This document shows, piece after piece, positions 10,248 to 19,406 of a DNA stretch of 64,000 bases. Below the pieces are notes generated by a model, which saw only the letters and a list, made by a program, of their open reading frames with translations, was not told where the DNA came from and searched no databases. The number at the start of each line of letters is the position of its first letter. Positions within the stretch are counted from its first letter, which is position 1. The position numbers and the translations under genes are program-made. The stretch is from Chondrus crispus (lineage: Eukaryota > Rhodophyta > Florideophyceae > Gigartinales > Gigartinaceae), in assembly GCF_000350225.1 (NCBI RefSeq), contig NW_005179176.1, positions 60,599 through 124,598 on the forward strand. Direction: 5' to 3'.

Positions 10248-10855
10248 CACGATTTTCTACCACCAATGTCTCCTAGCACGTATATCTGAAATATTCCTTG
10301 TATTCATTTAAGTCCGACGTTGAGCATCCATTCCACTCTTGCTTTGGCCCACTGCCTCCTGGCTTCGACAATGCCATAGGGTATTTTGTTTCGACTCCAA
10401 AGATTCAAGCTCCTACCTTTCTATTCTCCGGGCGGCCGAGCTTATATATCCCGTTTAATTGGTTCGCTTTGCAAATACGTCCCTTTGGTATCCACAAGAG
10501 GTGGGCGCATCCCCACAAATGTGACTGCAGCGAGAAGAATGCGGATGACTTCGAATTGAGCCATAGGTGGATCCTTTCGTATCTCATCTTTTCCACAATC
10601 CGAATTGCCATGGGGAACGATTCTTGCTTTCAAGGTTTGATGTCCGTCTTCGCTGGTTTTTACCTTGTGTATCACATGTTATGAAATAATGATTTTGTGT
10701 GCATCTAGCCCCTTGACCTCTTTCGCAGACCCTCTTTCACAAGCCAAAAGCCCTTTGCTTTTGCAGATATTTTCCAAAGCTTTTTCGAAGACGTCCCATC
10801 CCATCTCTGTGAACGAGACATGCTCTTCACGCCGCACGTTCAGTGCAATTGCCTC
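10248..10855 (-). pseudogene. Old copia-like pol, RT N-terminal part (right half)
   Basis: This is the continuation of the pseudogene at 1628-2592, separated from it by the LTR element. On the minus strand it reads IALNVRREEHVSFTEMGWDVFE (about 10780-10855), then HVIHKVKTSEDGHQTLKARIVPHGNSD (10590-10690), then the region of the first RT aspartate (VDTKGTYLQS, near 10480). Frameshifts follow, and then YGIVEARRQWAK (10350-10385). Its last codons before the insertion (KIVLI) join in frame to VAKITDD at 2592 once the element and one ATCAG are removed. N-terminal domains are missing, and homology stops abruptly near 10855. Confidence 0.78.
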
Positions 10856-12287
10856 CAATCAATCACTCCCGCAAACCCAGAAATGCTCCTTACTGCCTCA
10901 GTGCGCTTGCACGTGAGACCAAGCTCCAGCCCAGGACCTCCATGCTCGAATATTACAAGCCGCATAAAGACATACGGACTGGCATGATTTCTGTCAATTA
11001 CTGTGGCATACTGGACCATGGAACCCCTGCGAAATCCATACTAAATGGCCTCCGCGACCACCCGGACTACAAACCAATGGCCTTAAACCTGCAAAAAAGC
11101 AAGTCTACTGCCCATCAAACAGAACTAGACACACCTGCTTAATGCTGAGACCGACCTCTCCAACAGGCCTCTTACTTAGGCAACTACATTCGCCAGCACC
11201 ATCCCAGTGAAAACCGCCCGTAACACCTCTCCCACAGAAACCGGAACGCCAGACGACGGAATTATTGCAGCAGTAGATGGTGCTTCTACAACACGCAGTC
11301 CCATTAAACGGAAGAATGCATTTCGAAAATGCGCGACAACGTCGACGAGATAGCATCCCATCAAAACCACAGCATCCGCTCAAAGACCACACATCATGCA
11401 AACAAGCGGCAATCGACTCCACTACCCGCAGCACCATTCCATCAAGCTCATCTCAGCTTATGTAACTCGCGACCGAATATAATCCCAGAGACCCATGCCA
11501 CTCCGGACGTGCTGCACTCTGCTGCATTCCCCACACATCTCCGCTGCCTTCCTCCGGCGTGCCTACATCTCACAAATCCACTCTAAGTGCAACTAGTTCC
11601 CTCTCTCCCATATATAACCAGAAACCCGTAATCCTACACCTCCGCACCATGGCGCAGGCCCCTCAGCTTCGATTTTACTCTGTCGAGCCATAGTTATAAC
11701 TCACCTCGAACACAATCTCCTGTTCGTAACGCAACTCTTTTCACATGTTGATACCATCTTCCACAATATAAAACACAAATATGCGGCCTACATTCTTCCC
11801 GTCCCCGTCATCCAACATACCACAGCCAAGCTGCAGAACGGAGTCCACCATAGGCACATATTCACCTCCCCTAAACCCCCAAAACCCGCACATGCCAACC
11901 TTACAAAAGACATCGCCACCCGTCACCTCCTACTCCCGCCCCACCATAGAGTCATTCATGTATGCGCTCCTAATGTGGCCACTGCACTGCATCTGCACAC
12001 CAGTCACCCGTAAAACTCCGCCCTGGCTCACCCTGGCCAAGCTAAAAATACGCAGGCGCAGAGGAAAGAGATAAGCACCGAACGCAGAACTCGAGAACCT
12101 CCATCGCATGCTTGTCATACAGCTAGGACCCAATTCCGATCTACCGCGGCAACTGAAACGCTCAAAATGGGATGTAGATACGACGGAGATTGCAAGGACG
12201 GCATTCCAACCCGAAAACCCCGATGCGCAGGACGAGGCCAAAAAATGACGCCCCACACACAATATTTTCTCACAATAACAACCAAGA
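10856..12287. other. No convincing gene; probably upstream part of a decayed plus-strand copia
   Basis: Plus-strand frames here are short and C/A-rich, with the same base composition as the copia RT remnant that starts at 12288. I could not find protease or integrase motifs, so I make no domain call. Confidence 0.3.
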
Positions 12288-14130
12288 TATATTGCAGACA
12301 GAACAGCAGTACGAACGCTATTTGGAATTGCAGCAAAATATGGCATGTGCAAAGCGCACATCGACATAAAGTCTGCCCATCTTCATCGAAAAGTCGTGCA
12401 CAACGGGTCACCCGATGCAATGGAAAGTACAAACAAAAACGCAAGGTAGGCACGCAAAGTATGACAATATATGAAACCTCCACGGCAGATGACACCTACC
12501 TACCCACCATATTAAAACTGCTCTGGAATCACACATTCTTGCAAACTGAATCAAACCTCTGCCTCTGGTCAAACACAATGGCACCGAACGCACGTTCATA
12601 GCTATAAGTACGGAAAACTTCACTGTAGTCGCCACTGTAGTACAATTACCGGAAACACTATTGTACTGGGCGGTCGTTGAGAGTCCCGTAGGGGTACGGA
12701 AGTCAGATATGAACCGACCCGGTGCATACGTGGTCGGCGCGTGGCTAAGTGGCCAAGTGGGCTCCCACGTGAAGTAAGTGGCATCAGCTAGCAACGGTGT
12801 ACACGTCGTGCGCGACCGGTCAGTGGGTTAGAACAGTAATCTAATATTAGTTAGCTGCCGTAAGCTGTATACAGTAAGTACAGGTACTGTACTCCGTCCG
12901 TCGCCATTGGCCCGCTAGGGAGTGTAAGATAGTAGGGCGCCGGGCTAGAGGTAAATAGAGTCAAGCACGCCTTTCGTGACTTCCTAAAATCCACCTTCAA
13001 CCATATGGATAGTGTGCGCACTGGGGTTTCAGCTCGATACCAGCTATACTCAGCTACACCGTAGTATATATAGCTGCGGTTGTCCAGGGAAGTGTACGTA
13101 TCTTGTGGTGTGCTTCTTACTGGTTGAACGCTCCGGCGTAGTGGTCCCGCAGGCTCACTCATTTATGTGCAGCCAGTCCTTTCTTTTCTGTTCTTGGTTT
13201 AATAATCCCTGCCAATGTATCACAGAGACAAAATCCAACCTGAAAGACTAATTCGCAGCAGCACTAGATCAGGCATATGATATGAAGCGCCACGGCAATT
13301 GCAAAGCGTTCCTTGGATGGATCGTACGCCGCAAGACCTAGATTGAAGCACAGACCCCCATGAGAATTGAAACGAAAAGGAAACACCGCACTATGACGGA
13401 GTGCTACTCCATACGCCCACGGGCACAGATAAGCTGCAAATGAAAACGCTGAGGCCGTGTCAGCATCTAATTAGCTAGCTACGATATGTCGCCGACTTCA
13501 TGCGGCTATATATACACTTCCTAGCGAACAGGCTGGCGGTAGCAGCCAACCACCCCAGAAAAATATATTATCATACCCTAAACACACTAATAGGCCACTG
13601 CAAGAACACAAAGGCAGCAGGTCTAAATTTTTATGCCAGACAACAGAAAAACGGGTTAGACCCATAAATGTTTCTCCAGTCGTACTTTGACGCCGACTTC
13701 GCCACTGACATCACCGACGGAAAGTTTATGTCAGGAATTCTCCACCTATACAACGGCACAAAAACTTGCTAGGGATCTCTAAAGAAAAGTATAACGGCAC
13801 CTATAACATGTAAGGCGGAATACATAGCGGCCATCTCCGTCTCGCCACGATCAACATGGATAAGCCGCATGGTCCCCCACATCCACATGCTGTCGAATAT
13901 GCTTACACTACTCCTCATCGAAAACCAATCGGCGACACAAGTTTCCAGAAGCACGGGAGCAACCAAATGACACACGTCTCTAGACCGGCGCCACCATTAC
14001 AAAACACTCTGGAGGCGAAAGGACACCATCGCCATATGACACATCCCCACGGGCAAACAATCAGCCAAAATCTTCACAAAGCCGATGCGTCTCCAGGGAT
14101 TCTCTCGCCTAATACCACAGCTGAACCCCA
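12288..14130 (+). pseudogene. Decayed copia pol: RT and RNase H
   Basis: Plus-strand pieces appear in the right order. YIADRTAVRTLFGIAAKYG and HIDIKSAHLH (12288-12385) cover the first RT aspartate. GTERTFIAISTENFTVVA (12579-12632) is where a YVDD box should be but reads STEN. ALDQAYDMKRHGNCKAFLGW (about 13260-13320) and ADFMRLYIHFLANR (13490-13540) belong to the RT end. RNase H follows with FDADFATDITDGKFMSG (13686-13740), CKAEYIAAISV, LIENQSA and IPTGKQSAKIFTKPM (to about 14090). Many stops and frame changes show a dead copy. The YIADR..(V/I)RTLF.IAA signature is shared with the copia at the right edge of the window, so both belong to one lineage. Confidence 0.72.
12633..13230. other. Extra sequence splitting the decayed RT; possible solo LTR or small insertion
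   Basis: RT similarity stops after ENFTVVA (12632) and resumes at about 13240, leaving about 600 bp that does not fit an RT. The stretch contains TATATATAGC near 13067, begins near TGTAGTACAATTACC and ends near CCAATGTATCACA. This would suit a solo LTR. I could not fix a target duplication, so the ends are uncertain. Confidence 0.3.
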
Positions 14131-14742
14131 CAGAACCGGAATCCAGCTGTGCACCCGCGGCCGCCAAATCGACAGGCGGAATGCCATGAGAGCCTCAAAA
14201 GCAGGCGTCTGCCCTGCCGCATCAATGCGCACAAAGCTTTGAGAGCCATAACCATACAAGCAGTACACGCCGGACAGCGCCTTCACTTTATCGCACATAC
14301 CGTCTGACTACGGCTAGCAGGACTCCATTAATAAGGCAGAAAGTACGAGGGCATCAGAAAATATGGTTATCGCCCCTTGCACCAAACTTAATACTGATGA
14401 ACTCAGGAAACAACGGAAAGATATAACGTGCCATAGAGGGAATAGTTCTAGACAAAAATTACAGTTCATTGTTGGTTAATCTCTTAGATTGGAAAGGCAC
14501 TGACAATATATTTTGTTTAGATAGTGTGGAAGATGGCGTGCAAGGGCCGGAACCCAATAACTGCAGAACCATCGCGATGGTTCTACAGTCTCATACACCT
14601 TGACTCCATTCACGCGAAATCGCGTGAATAGAGTCAAGGTGTATGAGACCAAAACACAAGGCTGTCGTTTTGGTTGTGGGTAAGCAATATCGCATTCATG
14701 GGGGCACGAGCCTCCGGGTTTGACGTTGGTTAGCACTCAGCA
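14131..14742. other. No gene; flank of the young copia element
   Basis: No protein motif is visible apart from the tail of the decayed RNase H. It holds the palindrome at 14588-14649. The last bases CACAGTA contain the CAGTA target copy of the copia element. Confidence 0.45.
14588..14649. repeat. 62 bp near-perfect palindrome (hairpin)
   Basis: Left arm 14588-14617 and right arm 14620-14649 are reverse complements, with a single mismatch in 30 bp (C14606 against A14630 or its neighbour). They are separated by AA. The arms start GTCTCATACACC and end GGTGTATGAGAC. As RNA or cruciform this would form an almost unbroken 30 bp stem. Function is unknown. Confidence 0.9.
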
Positions 14743-14747
14743 CAGTA

Positions 14748-14953
14748 TGTTAGCAGTTGAGAGTGTGTGTTCAGTAGTTTACTTGTCTACCTCTCCGCAC
14801 TTCACTGCGGCGAGGCAATTTATACTGTTATGAATCCTTGAGCATCTATATGCATCAAAGTAACACCTACATTATCTAGCACCGAATTGGTGGCATCCCA
14901 AATTCGGGTGCATCCCGATTGAGGACGCACAGCAGTTGTTACTGCTTTTGACA
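14748..14953 (-). repeat. 3' LTR of the young copia
   Basis: 206 bp, same length as the partner at 19196-19401 and differing by one visible base (CACTGCGGCG here, CACTGCAGCG there). Preceded by target copy CAGTA. Confidence 0.95.
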
Positions 14954-14966
14954 CTCCCTCTCGTCC
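14954..14966 (-). other. Polypurine tract of the young copia
   Basis: GGACGAGAGGGAG on the minus strand, between the gag-pol stop codon and the LTR. Confidence 0.85.
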
Positions 14967-17900
14967 TCAAGTGTCTGCATCGCGGAGGCCCATGTCCTTG
15001 GCGAAGTGACTGTGCTTCTGTGAGTTCAGGGACTTTGTCATGATGTCGGCGACCATCTCAGTGGTCGGAATGTACATCAGCTTGATGGTCCCATGTCGCA
15101 CATGATCACGCAGAAAGTGATATTTGACGTCGATGTGCTTGGAGCGATCGTTACAAACGTCATTCTTTGCCAGTTCGAGTGCACCTTGGTTGTCGCCCCG
15201 AATGAGTACTTCAGTGCCGGTAGATGAATTGTTTCCAAACTCTGCAAGCATTATGCGCAGCCATATGGCTTCGCGAACTGCGTAAGACATTGAAATGTAC
15301 TCGGCTTCGAGTGTGGATTGCGCAACCACATCTTGCTTCTTACTGCGCCAGGAGACGGCTCCCCCAGCACTAAGATACACAAATCCGCTGACAGATTTAC
15401 GCTCAATGCGGTCGGCGGCAAAATCAGAGTCTGTATAACCGAGAAGTTCCGCTTCTTGTTCATTGTTTCGGCTGTAGACGATGCCCAGTGCCCTTGTCCT
15501 TTTGAGGTAGCGCAGTACATGCTTGGCCGCTTGCCAGTGTATCATCAATGGGTCCTCCATAAAACGTGAAAGGAATGATGTAGCGAAAGCGACATCGGGG
15601 CGAGTCGTCTTTGCCAGATGAAGTATTGCGCCGACGAGTTCACGGTATGGGACAAATTGCATGCGGCGGTAATCCCCCTCTTCGCGAGACCTCAGTAAGG
15701 AAGGAGAGTCCAAAACCATTCCGGGAGGGATCGGGACGTTTGCCGCCCGGCAGTTCGACATACCAAACTTTGCAATCAGTTGGTCAATCATCAAGGCACT
15801 GTGAATTTTCAAGGTTCCGAGCTCGAGATTGCGTTCGATGATGATTCCCAAGAACTTCGATACGTCTTGCTCCACTCGAATGGAAACGTGAGCTGCGATG
15901 CGGTCGGCAAAGACTTGTAGTTCTTGTAGTGTCGGACCGGCAAGTAGCATGTCGTCGACGTATACGAGAAGGTAGATGACTGTGTTGCTGGAGTGAAGCA
16001 TGTATAGACTGGAATCAGATTTCGATTTGGTGAAGCCCAAGGTAGTAAGAAGGCGGTCTACTACTTGGTGCCAAGCTCGAGATGCTTGCTTGAGGCCGTA
16101 CAGTGCTTTGAGCAGACGATAGACCCATGTGGACCGAGTAGGGTCGATGAAACCTTGTGGTTGCTCCATGTAGATTGTCTCATCGAGTTCACCGTTTAGG
16201 AAAGCAGCTTTAACATCCAACTGCAATAGAGCCAATGCCTCTTTTGTCGCCAGAGCCAGAACGAAACGTAGCGTGGAGTATTTGGCAACTGGAGCGAAGG
16301 TTTCATTGTAGTCGATACCATGCTTCTGAGTGAAACCTTTCGCGACCAAACGCGCGCGCCGACGAGCAAGACGACCTGTGGCGTCCAACTTGTTCATGTA
16401 CACCCATTTGTTCTTGATTGGCTTGGTGTTGGGAGGGCGCGATTCAAGAACCCAGGTACCATTGCGATTGAGTTCATCGATCTCCGTCTGCATGGCATCT
16501 TGCCATTCGCGTGCATGAGGGCCTTTGACGGCCTCGCTATAGGTGGTTGGCACCGCAGGATCATCGTTGCCAAGACGAACATTCAACGCGATGGCAGTGA
16601 GGTCAGTGTAGCGAATCGGCTGTTTGGATACTCGTCCAGAGCGGGTCGTATTGGGTAAATAGGTGAGATCGTCCTGATTGACAGGTGCACTGGTCGTGGG
16701 AGCAGAAGCATCCTGCTCATTGTGGCGGTTATCGTCGTTGTCGTTGGAGGGATCGACAGAGTCGTTCGGGTCATCACAATTACCAGTAGTATCAGACATA
16801 CTGTTTTCATCCGTCTCAAATAGTGGAGGAGAATCGGCTTCATCGTTGTCCAGGTGGAAAGCATCGCCGAGCTTTGAATTGGGATGGGCATCGGGAGGAA
16901 TATAACGTTTTGACTCATCGAACGTGACGTCGCGTGATGTAACGACTTTCTGTTCATCTGGTATGTAGATTTTGTAGCTGTTCCCGTTGGCGTATCCCAC
17001 CAGTACCCCAGTCTTTGCACGCGTAGTAAACTTTCCAGAGCGTCGGGGTTTCGGGATTTGTACGTAGGAAACGGCACCGAATGTGCGAAAGTGGGAGAGA
17101 TCAGGACGCTCTCCAATAATGACTTCATACGGTGTCTTTGAAGGATCGTTGCAGGCGGTCGTGAACAACCGGTTGCGGATGTAGTTGGCTGTGTTCATAG
17201 CCTCAGCCCACAAACGCTGGTGCCCCTCGATGTGGGACACTCCTTGCATGAGTGTGCGAGCCATGTCCATGAGCGTGCGGTTGAGGCGTTCAGCCTTGCC
17301 GTTTGATTCAGGGGAATAAGGTGCACTGCGTTCATGGAGGATACCCTTGTCAGCGAGCCATTTCTGAAAGGATCCAGACAGGAATTCTTTCCCGTTGTCC
17401 GTTCGAAGTCGGCGGACGCTAATGCGCTTGACATTCCCGCGGAATATTGTTTCCAACTCGAGGATCATGTGCTTGACGCAGTCCGCAGTTTGCTTCTTCG
17501 ACTTCATGAAGCGAACGAGTGACAGTCCGCTGGATTCATCGTACAGCGGGATACAGTAGCTCGAACCGTTCAGGGAAGGTTCACGAACCGGTCCGATGAT
17601 ATCTGCGTGGACCAGGTCCAACGGTTTTGAATTGTCAGAGGTCGAGGGTGCACGTGAATCGCGTGTGGACTTACCTTTCTTGCACGGTTCACATGTAGAG
17701 AGATGGGGACAATTCTTGATGCCGATGCCCTTGACGATTGGTATGGTCTTTTCGATGACGCTTTGGCTCGCATGTCCGAGGCGGGCGTGCCATAGATCTT
17801 GTTCCTCACATTTCGTGAGCAGAGCGAGGTCTTCGTCAGGAAGCATGTCGATTTCATACAACCCATCGGACCGCTCGATGCCCTTAAGAAATGTTCCCGC

Positions 17901-19142
17901 GTTTCCAGTGCGGGTGACAACGCAGATTCCGTGTCCATCAGAACCTGTATCGAAGCTAACGCGGAAGCCGGCACGGCGGAGCTTGCTGACCGAAATGAGG
18001 TTGCACATCAGATTTGGGATGAACAAAGTGTCCTGCATGCGTATGAGTGTCGAAGTTCCATCGAACTGTGCACGCCCTTGAATAGTGCCGACACCTTTAA
18101 CGCACGTCTGGGTTCCGTTTCCAAGTGACACAGAGGCCTCAGTTTGACTGGTGCTTAAATCCTTGAAGAACTTCTCGTTGTTAGACATGTTTGCGGTAGC
18201 CCCGGAATCTAGGAACCACTTGTTCTTCAGGCATTTGGTAGTACCAGAGCGTGACGTGAGGCAAGTAGCGATAAAAGTGATATAGCTTGATCCAGCATGT
18301 TCCGAGTTGTCGTCGTTGTCATTTCGATGATCGTTGGAACGACGGAGCTGACGGTAGTGGGAGCGAGGATTTCGACGGTTTCGGTACTTTTCGTTTTGGC
18401 CGCGGTAGCGAGTGTCGGGGCGGTACTGTGGGCTCTCAGGGTTGTGGTAGCATTCCGACTTGCGATGCCCCTTTCGGCCGCAGTGATGGCATTTTTGGTC
18501 ATAGTGAGCAGCCAGAGCGGTGGAGTCATCTGCATCGGGAGGCTGTAGCGACATTTCATGTGTAACTAGCATGCCTATTGCAAATTCACGTTCGTGTTGC
18601 ATGGCGCGAATGACTTGGACAGGTACCTTGAAGTCTTCTGTCAACCCGCGAAGCATGGCTCGTTTCTTTTCACTGTCTGAGACAGTATGTCCAACGCCGG
18701 ACAGTTTGCTTTCGAGCTCCCGTAGGCGGTTAACGTACTGGATGATTTTCTCCGTAGGTTTCATTTTGAGACATTGATATTGCTCGAGGTGTGTATCAAT
18801 GGATGCTTCGGAGATGGCCTGGTATGTTTTCTTCAGTTTGTTCCATATCTCTGTCGGGTCGCGAAGGTCAATGACGCCAGCATTACAGGAGTCATCAATA
18901 GTGAGAAGAATGTTGCTCAACGCCGAATCGCGACGGCAGATGTACTTGAGCTTCTCAGTGGGGTCTTCAGGCTCAGTTTCAGTCCCATTGACAATGACCC
19001 AGAGACCTTTGCCGCGGAGGACCAACTCGACCTTGCGCGACCAACGGTAATAGTTCGTAGAGTTAAGACGCTCAATGTGGAAGCGACTGGTATCCACAGT
19101 GTCCAGAGAGTCTGTCATTGTGGTACTGACGGTCGGTAGCAC
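14967..19142 (-). CDS. Copia gag-pol polyprotein, intact, 1391 aa
   Basis: A single frame encodes the capsid and all enzymes. Gag begins with FHIERLNSTNYYRWSRKVEL (about residues 21-40) and ends with a CCHC knuckle, CHHCGRKGHRKSEC (218-231). The protease site is WFLDSGATANMS (near 312). The integrase has LWHARLGHAS with a following CxxC, then HADIIGP and RTDNGKEF, with the catalytic glutamate in SPESNGKAERLNRTL. RT has NETFAPVAK, LDVKAAFLNG and YVDDMLLAG. RNase H has YTDSDFAADRIERKSVSGF, TLEAEYISM and RGDNQGALELAKN, and ends with ADIMTKSL. No stop or frameshift occurs. ATG 19142 is the first in frame and lies about 50 bp inside the 5' LTR. Gag and pol share one frame, so the gag excess would need a mechanism not visible here. 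Confidence 0.96.
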   Translation of the reverse strand: MLPTVSTTMTDSLDTVDTSRFHIERLNSTNYYRWSRKVELVLRGKGLWVIVNGTETEPEDPTEKLKYICRRDSALSNILLTIDDSCNAGVIDLRDPTEIWNKLKKTYQAISEASIDTHLEQYQCLKMKPTEKIIQYVNRLRELESKLSGVGHTVSDSEKKRAMLRGLTEDFKVPVQVIRAMQHEREFAIGMLVTHEMSLQPPDADDSTALAAHYDQKCHHCGRKGHRKSECYHNPESPQYRPDTRYRGQNEKYRNRRNPRSHYRQLRRSNDHRNDNDDNSEHAGSSYITFIATCLTSRSGTTKCLKNKWFLDSGATANMSNNEKFFKDLSTSQTEASVSLGNGTQTCVKGVGTIQGRAQFDGTSTLIRMQDTLFIPNLMCNLISVSKLRRAGFRVSFDTGSDGHGICVVTRTGNAGTFLKGIERSDGLYEIDMLPDEDLALLTKCEEQDLWHARLGHASQSVIEKTIPIVKGIGIKNCPHLSTCEPCKKGKSTRDSRAPSTSDNSKPLDLVHADIIGPVREPSLNGSSYCIPLYDESSGLSLVRFMKSKKQTADCVKHMILELETIFRGNVKRISVRRLRTDNGKEFLSGSFQKWLADKGILHERSAPYSPESNGKAERLNRTLMDMARTLMQGVSHIEGHQRLWAEAMNTANYIRNRLFTTACNDPSKTPYEVIIGERPDLSHFRTFGAVSYVQIPKPRRSGKFTTRAKTGVLVGYANGNSYKIYIPDEQKVVTSRDVTFDESKRYIPPDAHPNSKLGDAFHLDNDEADSPPLFETDENSMSDTTGNCDDPNDSVDPSNDNDDNRHNEQDASAPTTSAPVNQDDLTYLPNTTRSGRVSKQPIRYTDLTAIALNVRLGNDDPAVPTTYSEAVKGPHAREWQDAMQTEIDELNRNGTWVLESRPPNTKPIKNKWVYMNKLDATGRLARRRARLVAKGFTQKHGIDYNETFAPVAKYSTLRFVLALATKEALALLQLDVKAAFLNGELDETIYMEQPQGFIDPTRSTWVYRLLKALYGLKQASRAWHQVVDRLLTTLGFTKSKSDSSLYMLHSSNTVIYLLVYVDDMLLAGPTLQELQVFADRIAAHVSIRVEQDVSKFLGIIIERNLELGTLKIHSALMIDQLIAKFGMSNCRAANVPIPPGMVLDSPSLLRSREEGDYRRMQFVPYRELVGAILHLAKTTRPDVAFATSFLSRFMEDPLMIHWQAAKHVLRYLKRTRALGIVYSRNNEQEAELLGYTDSDFAADRIERKSVSGFVYLSAGGAVSWRSKKQDVVAQSTLEAEYISMSYAVREAIWLRIMLAEFGNNSSTGTEVLIRGDNQGALELAKNDVCNDRSKHIDVKYHFLRDHVRHGTIKLMYIPTTEMVADIMTKSLNSQKHSHFAKDMGLRDADT

Positions 19143-19184
19143 GGCGGAGCGGAGACCAAGCAGCGTGGCACAGGAGGTGTTAGT

Positions 19185-19195
19185 GGCCCATAACC
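19185..19195 (-). other. Primer-binding site of half-tRNA-iMet type (young copia)
   Basis: On the minus strand GGTTATGGGCC directly follows the 5' LTR. It is complementary to GGCCCATAACC of the initiator tRNA-Met anticodon arm, as in the other copia element at 9809-9824. Confidence 0.78.
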
Positions 19196-19401
19196 TGTTA
19201 GCAGTTGAGAGTGTGTGTTCAGTAGTTTACTTGTCTACCTCTCCGCACTTCACTGCAGCGAGGCAATTTATACTGTTATGAATCCTTGAGCATCTATATG
19301 CATCAAAGTAACACCTACATTATCTAGCACCGAATTGGTGGCATCCCAAATTCGGGTGCATCCCGATTGAGGACGCACAGCAGTTGTTACTGCTTTTGAC
19401 A
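19196..19401 (-). repeat. 5' LTR of the young copia
   Basis: 206 bp, one visible difference from 14748-14953. Followed by target copy CAGTA at 19402-19406. Confidence 0.95.
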
Positions 19402-19406
19402 CAGTA

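Larger units (their letters stand above)
14748..19401 (-). mobile_element. Young, apparently autonomous copia retrotransposon, 4.65 kb
   Basis: It is bounded by 206 bp LTRs (TGTTAGCAG...TTTTGACA on the plus strand), with CAGTA duplicated outside at 14743-14747 and 19402-19406. I see one LTR difference (G14811 against A at the matching place). A half-tRNA-iMet type primer site lies next to the 5' LTR, a polypurine tract next to the 3' LTR, and a single unbroken 1391-codon gag-pol between them. Everything needed for a full copia cycle is visible, so this copy is the best candidate in the window for recent activity. Confidence 0.95.

Noticed and set aside
16583..19139. Several open frames opposite to the copia gag-pol (for example 17596-18081 and 18774-19139 on the plus strand)
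   Set aside because: They are shadows of the intact polyprotein, with no motifs of their own.
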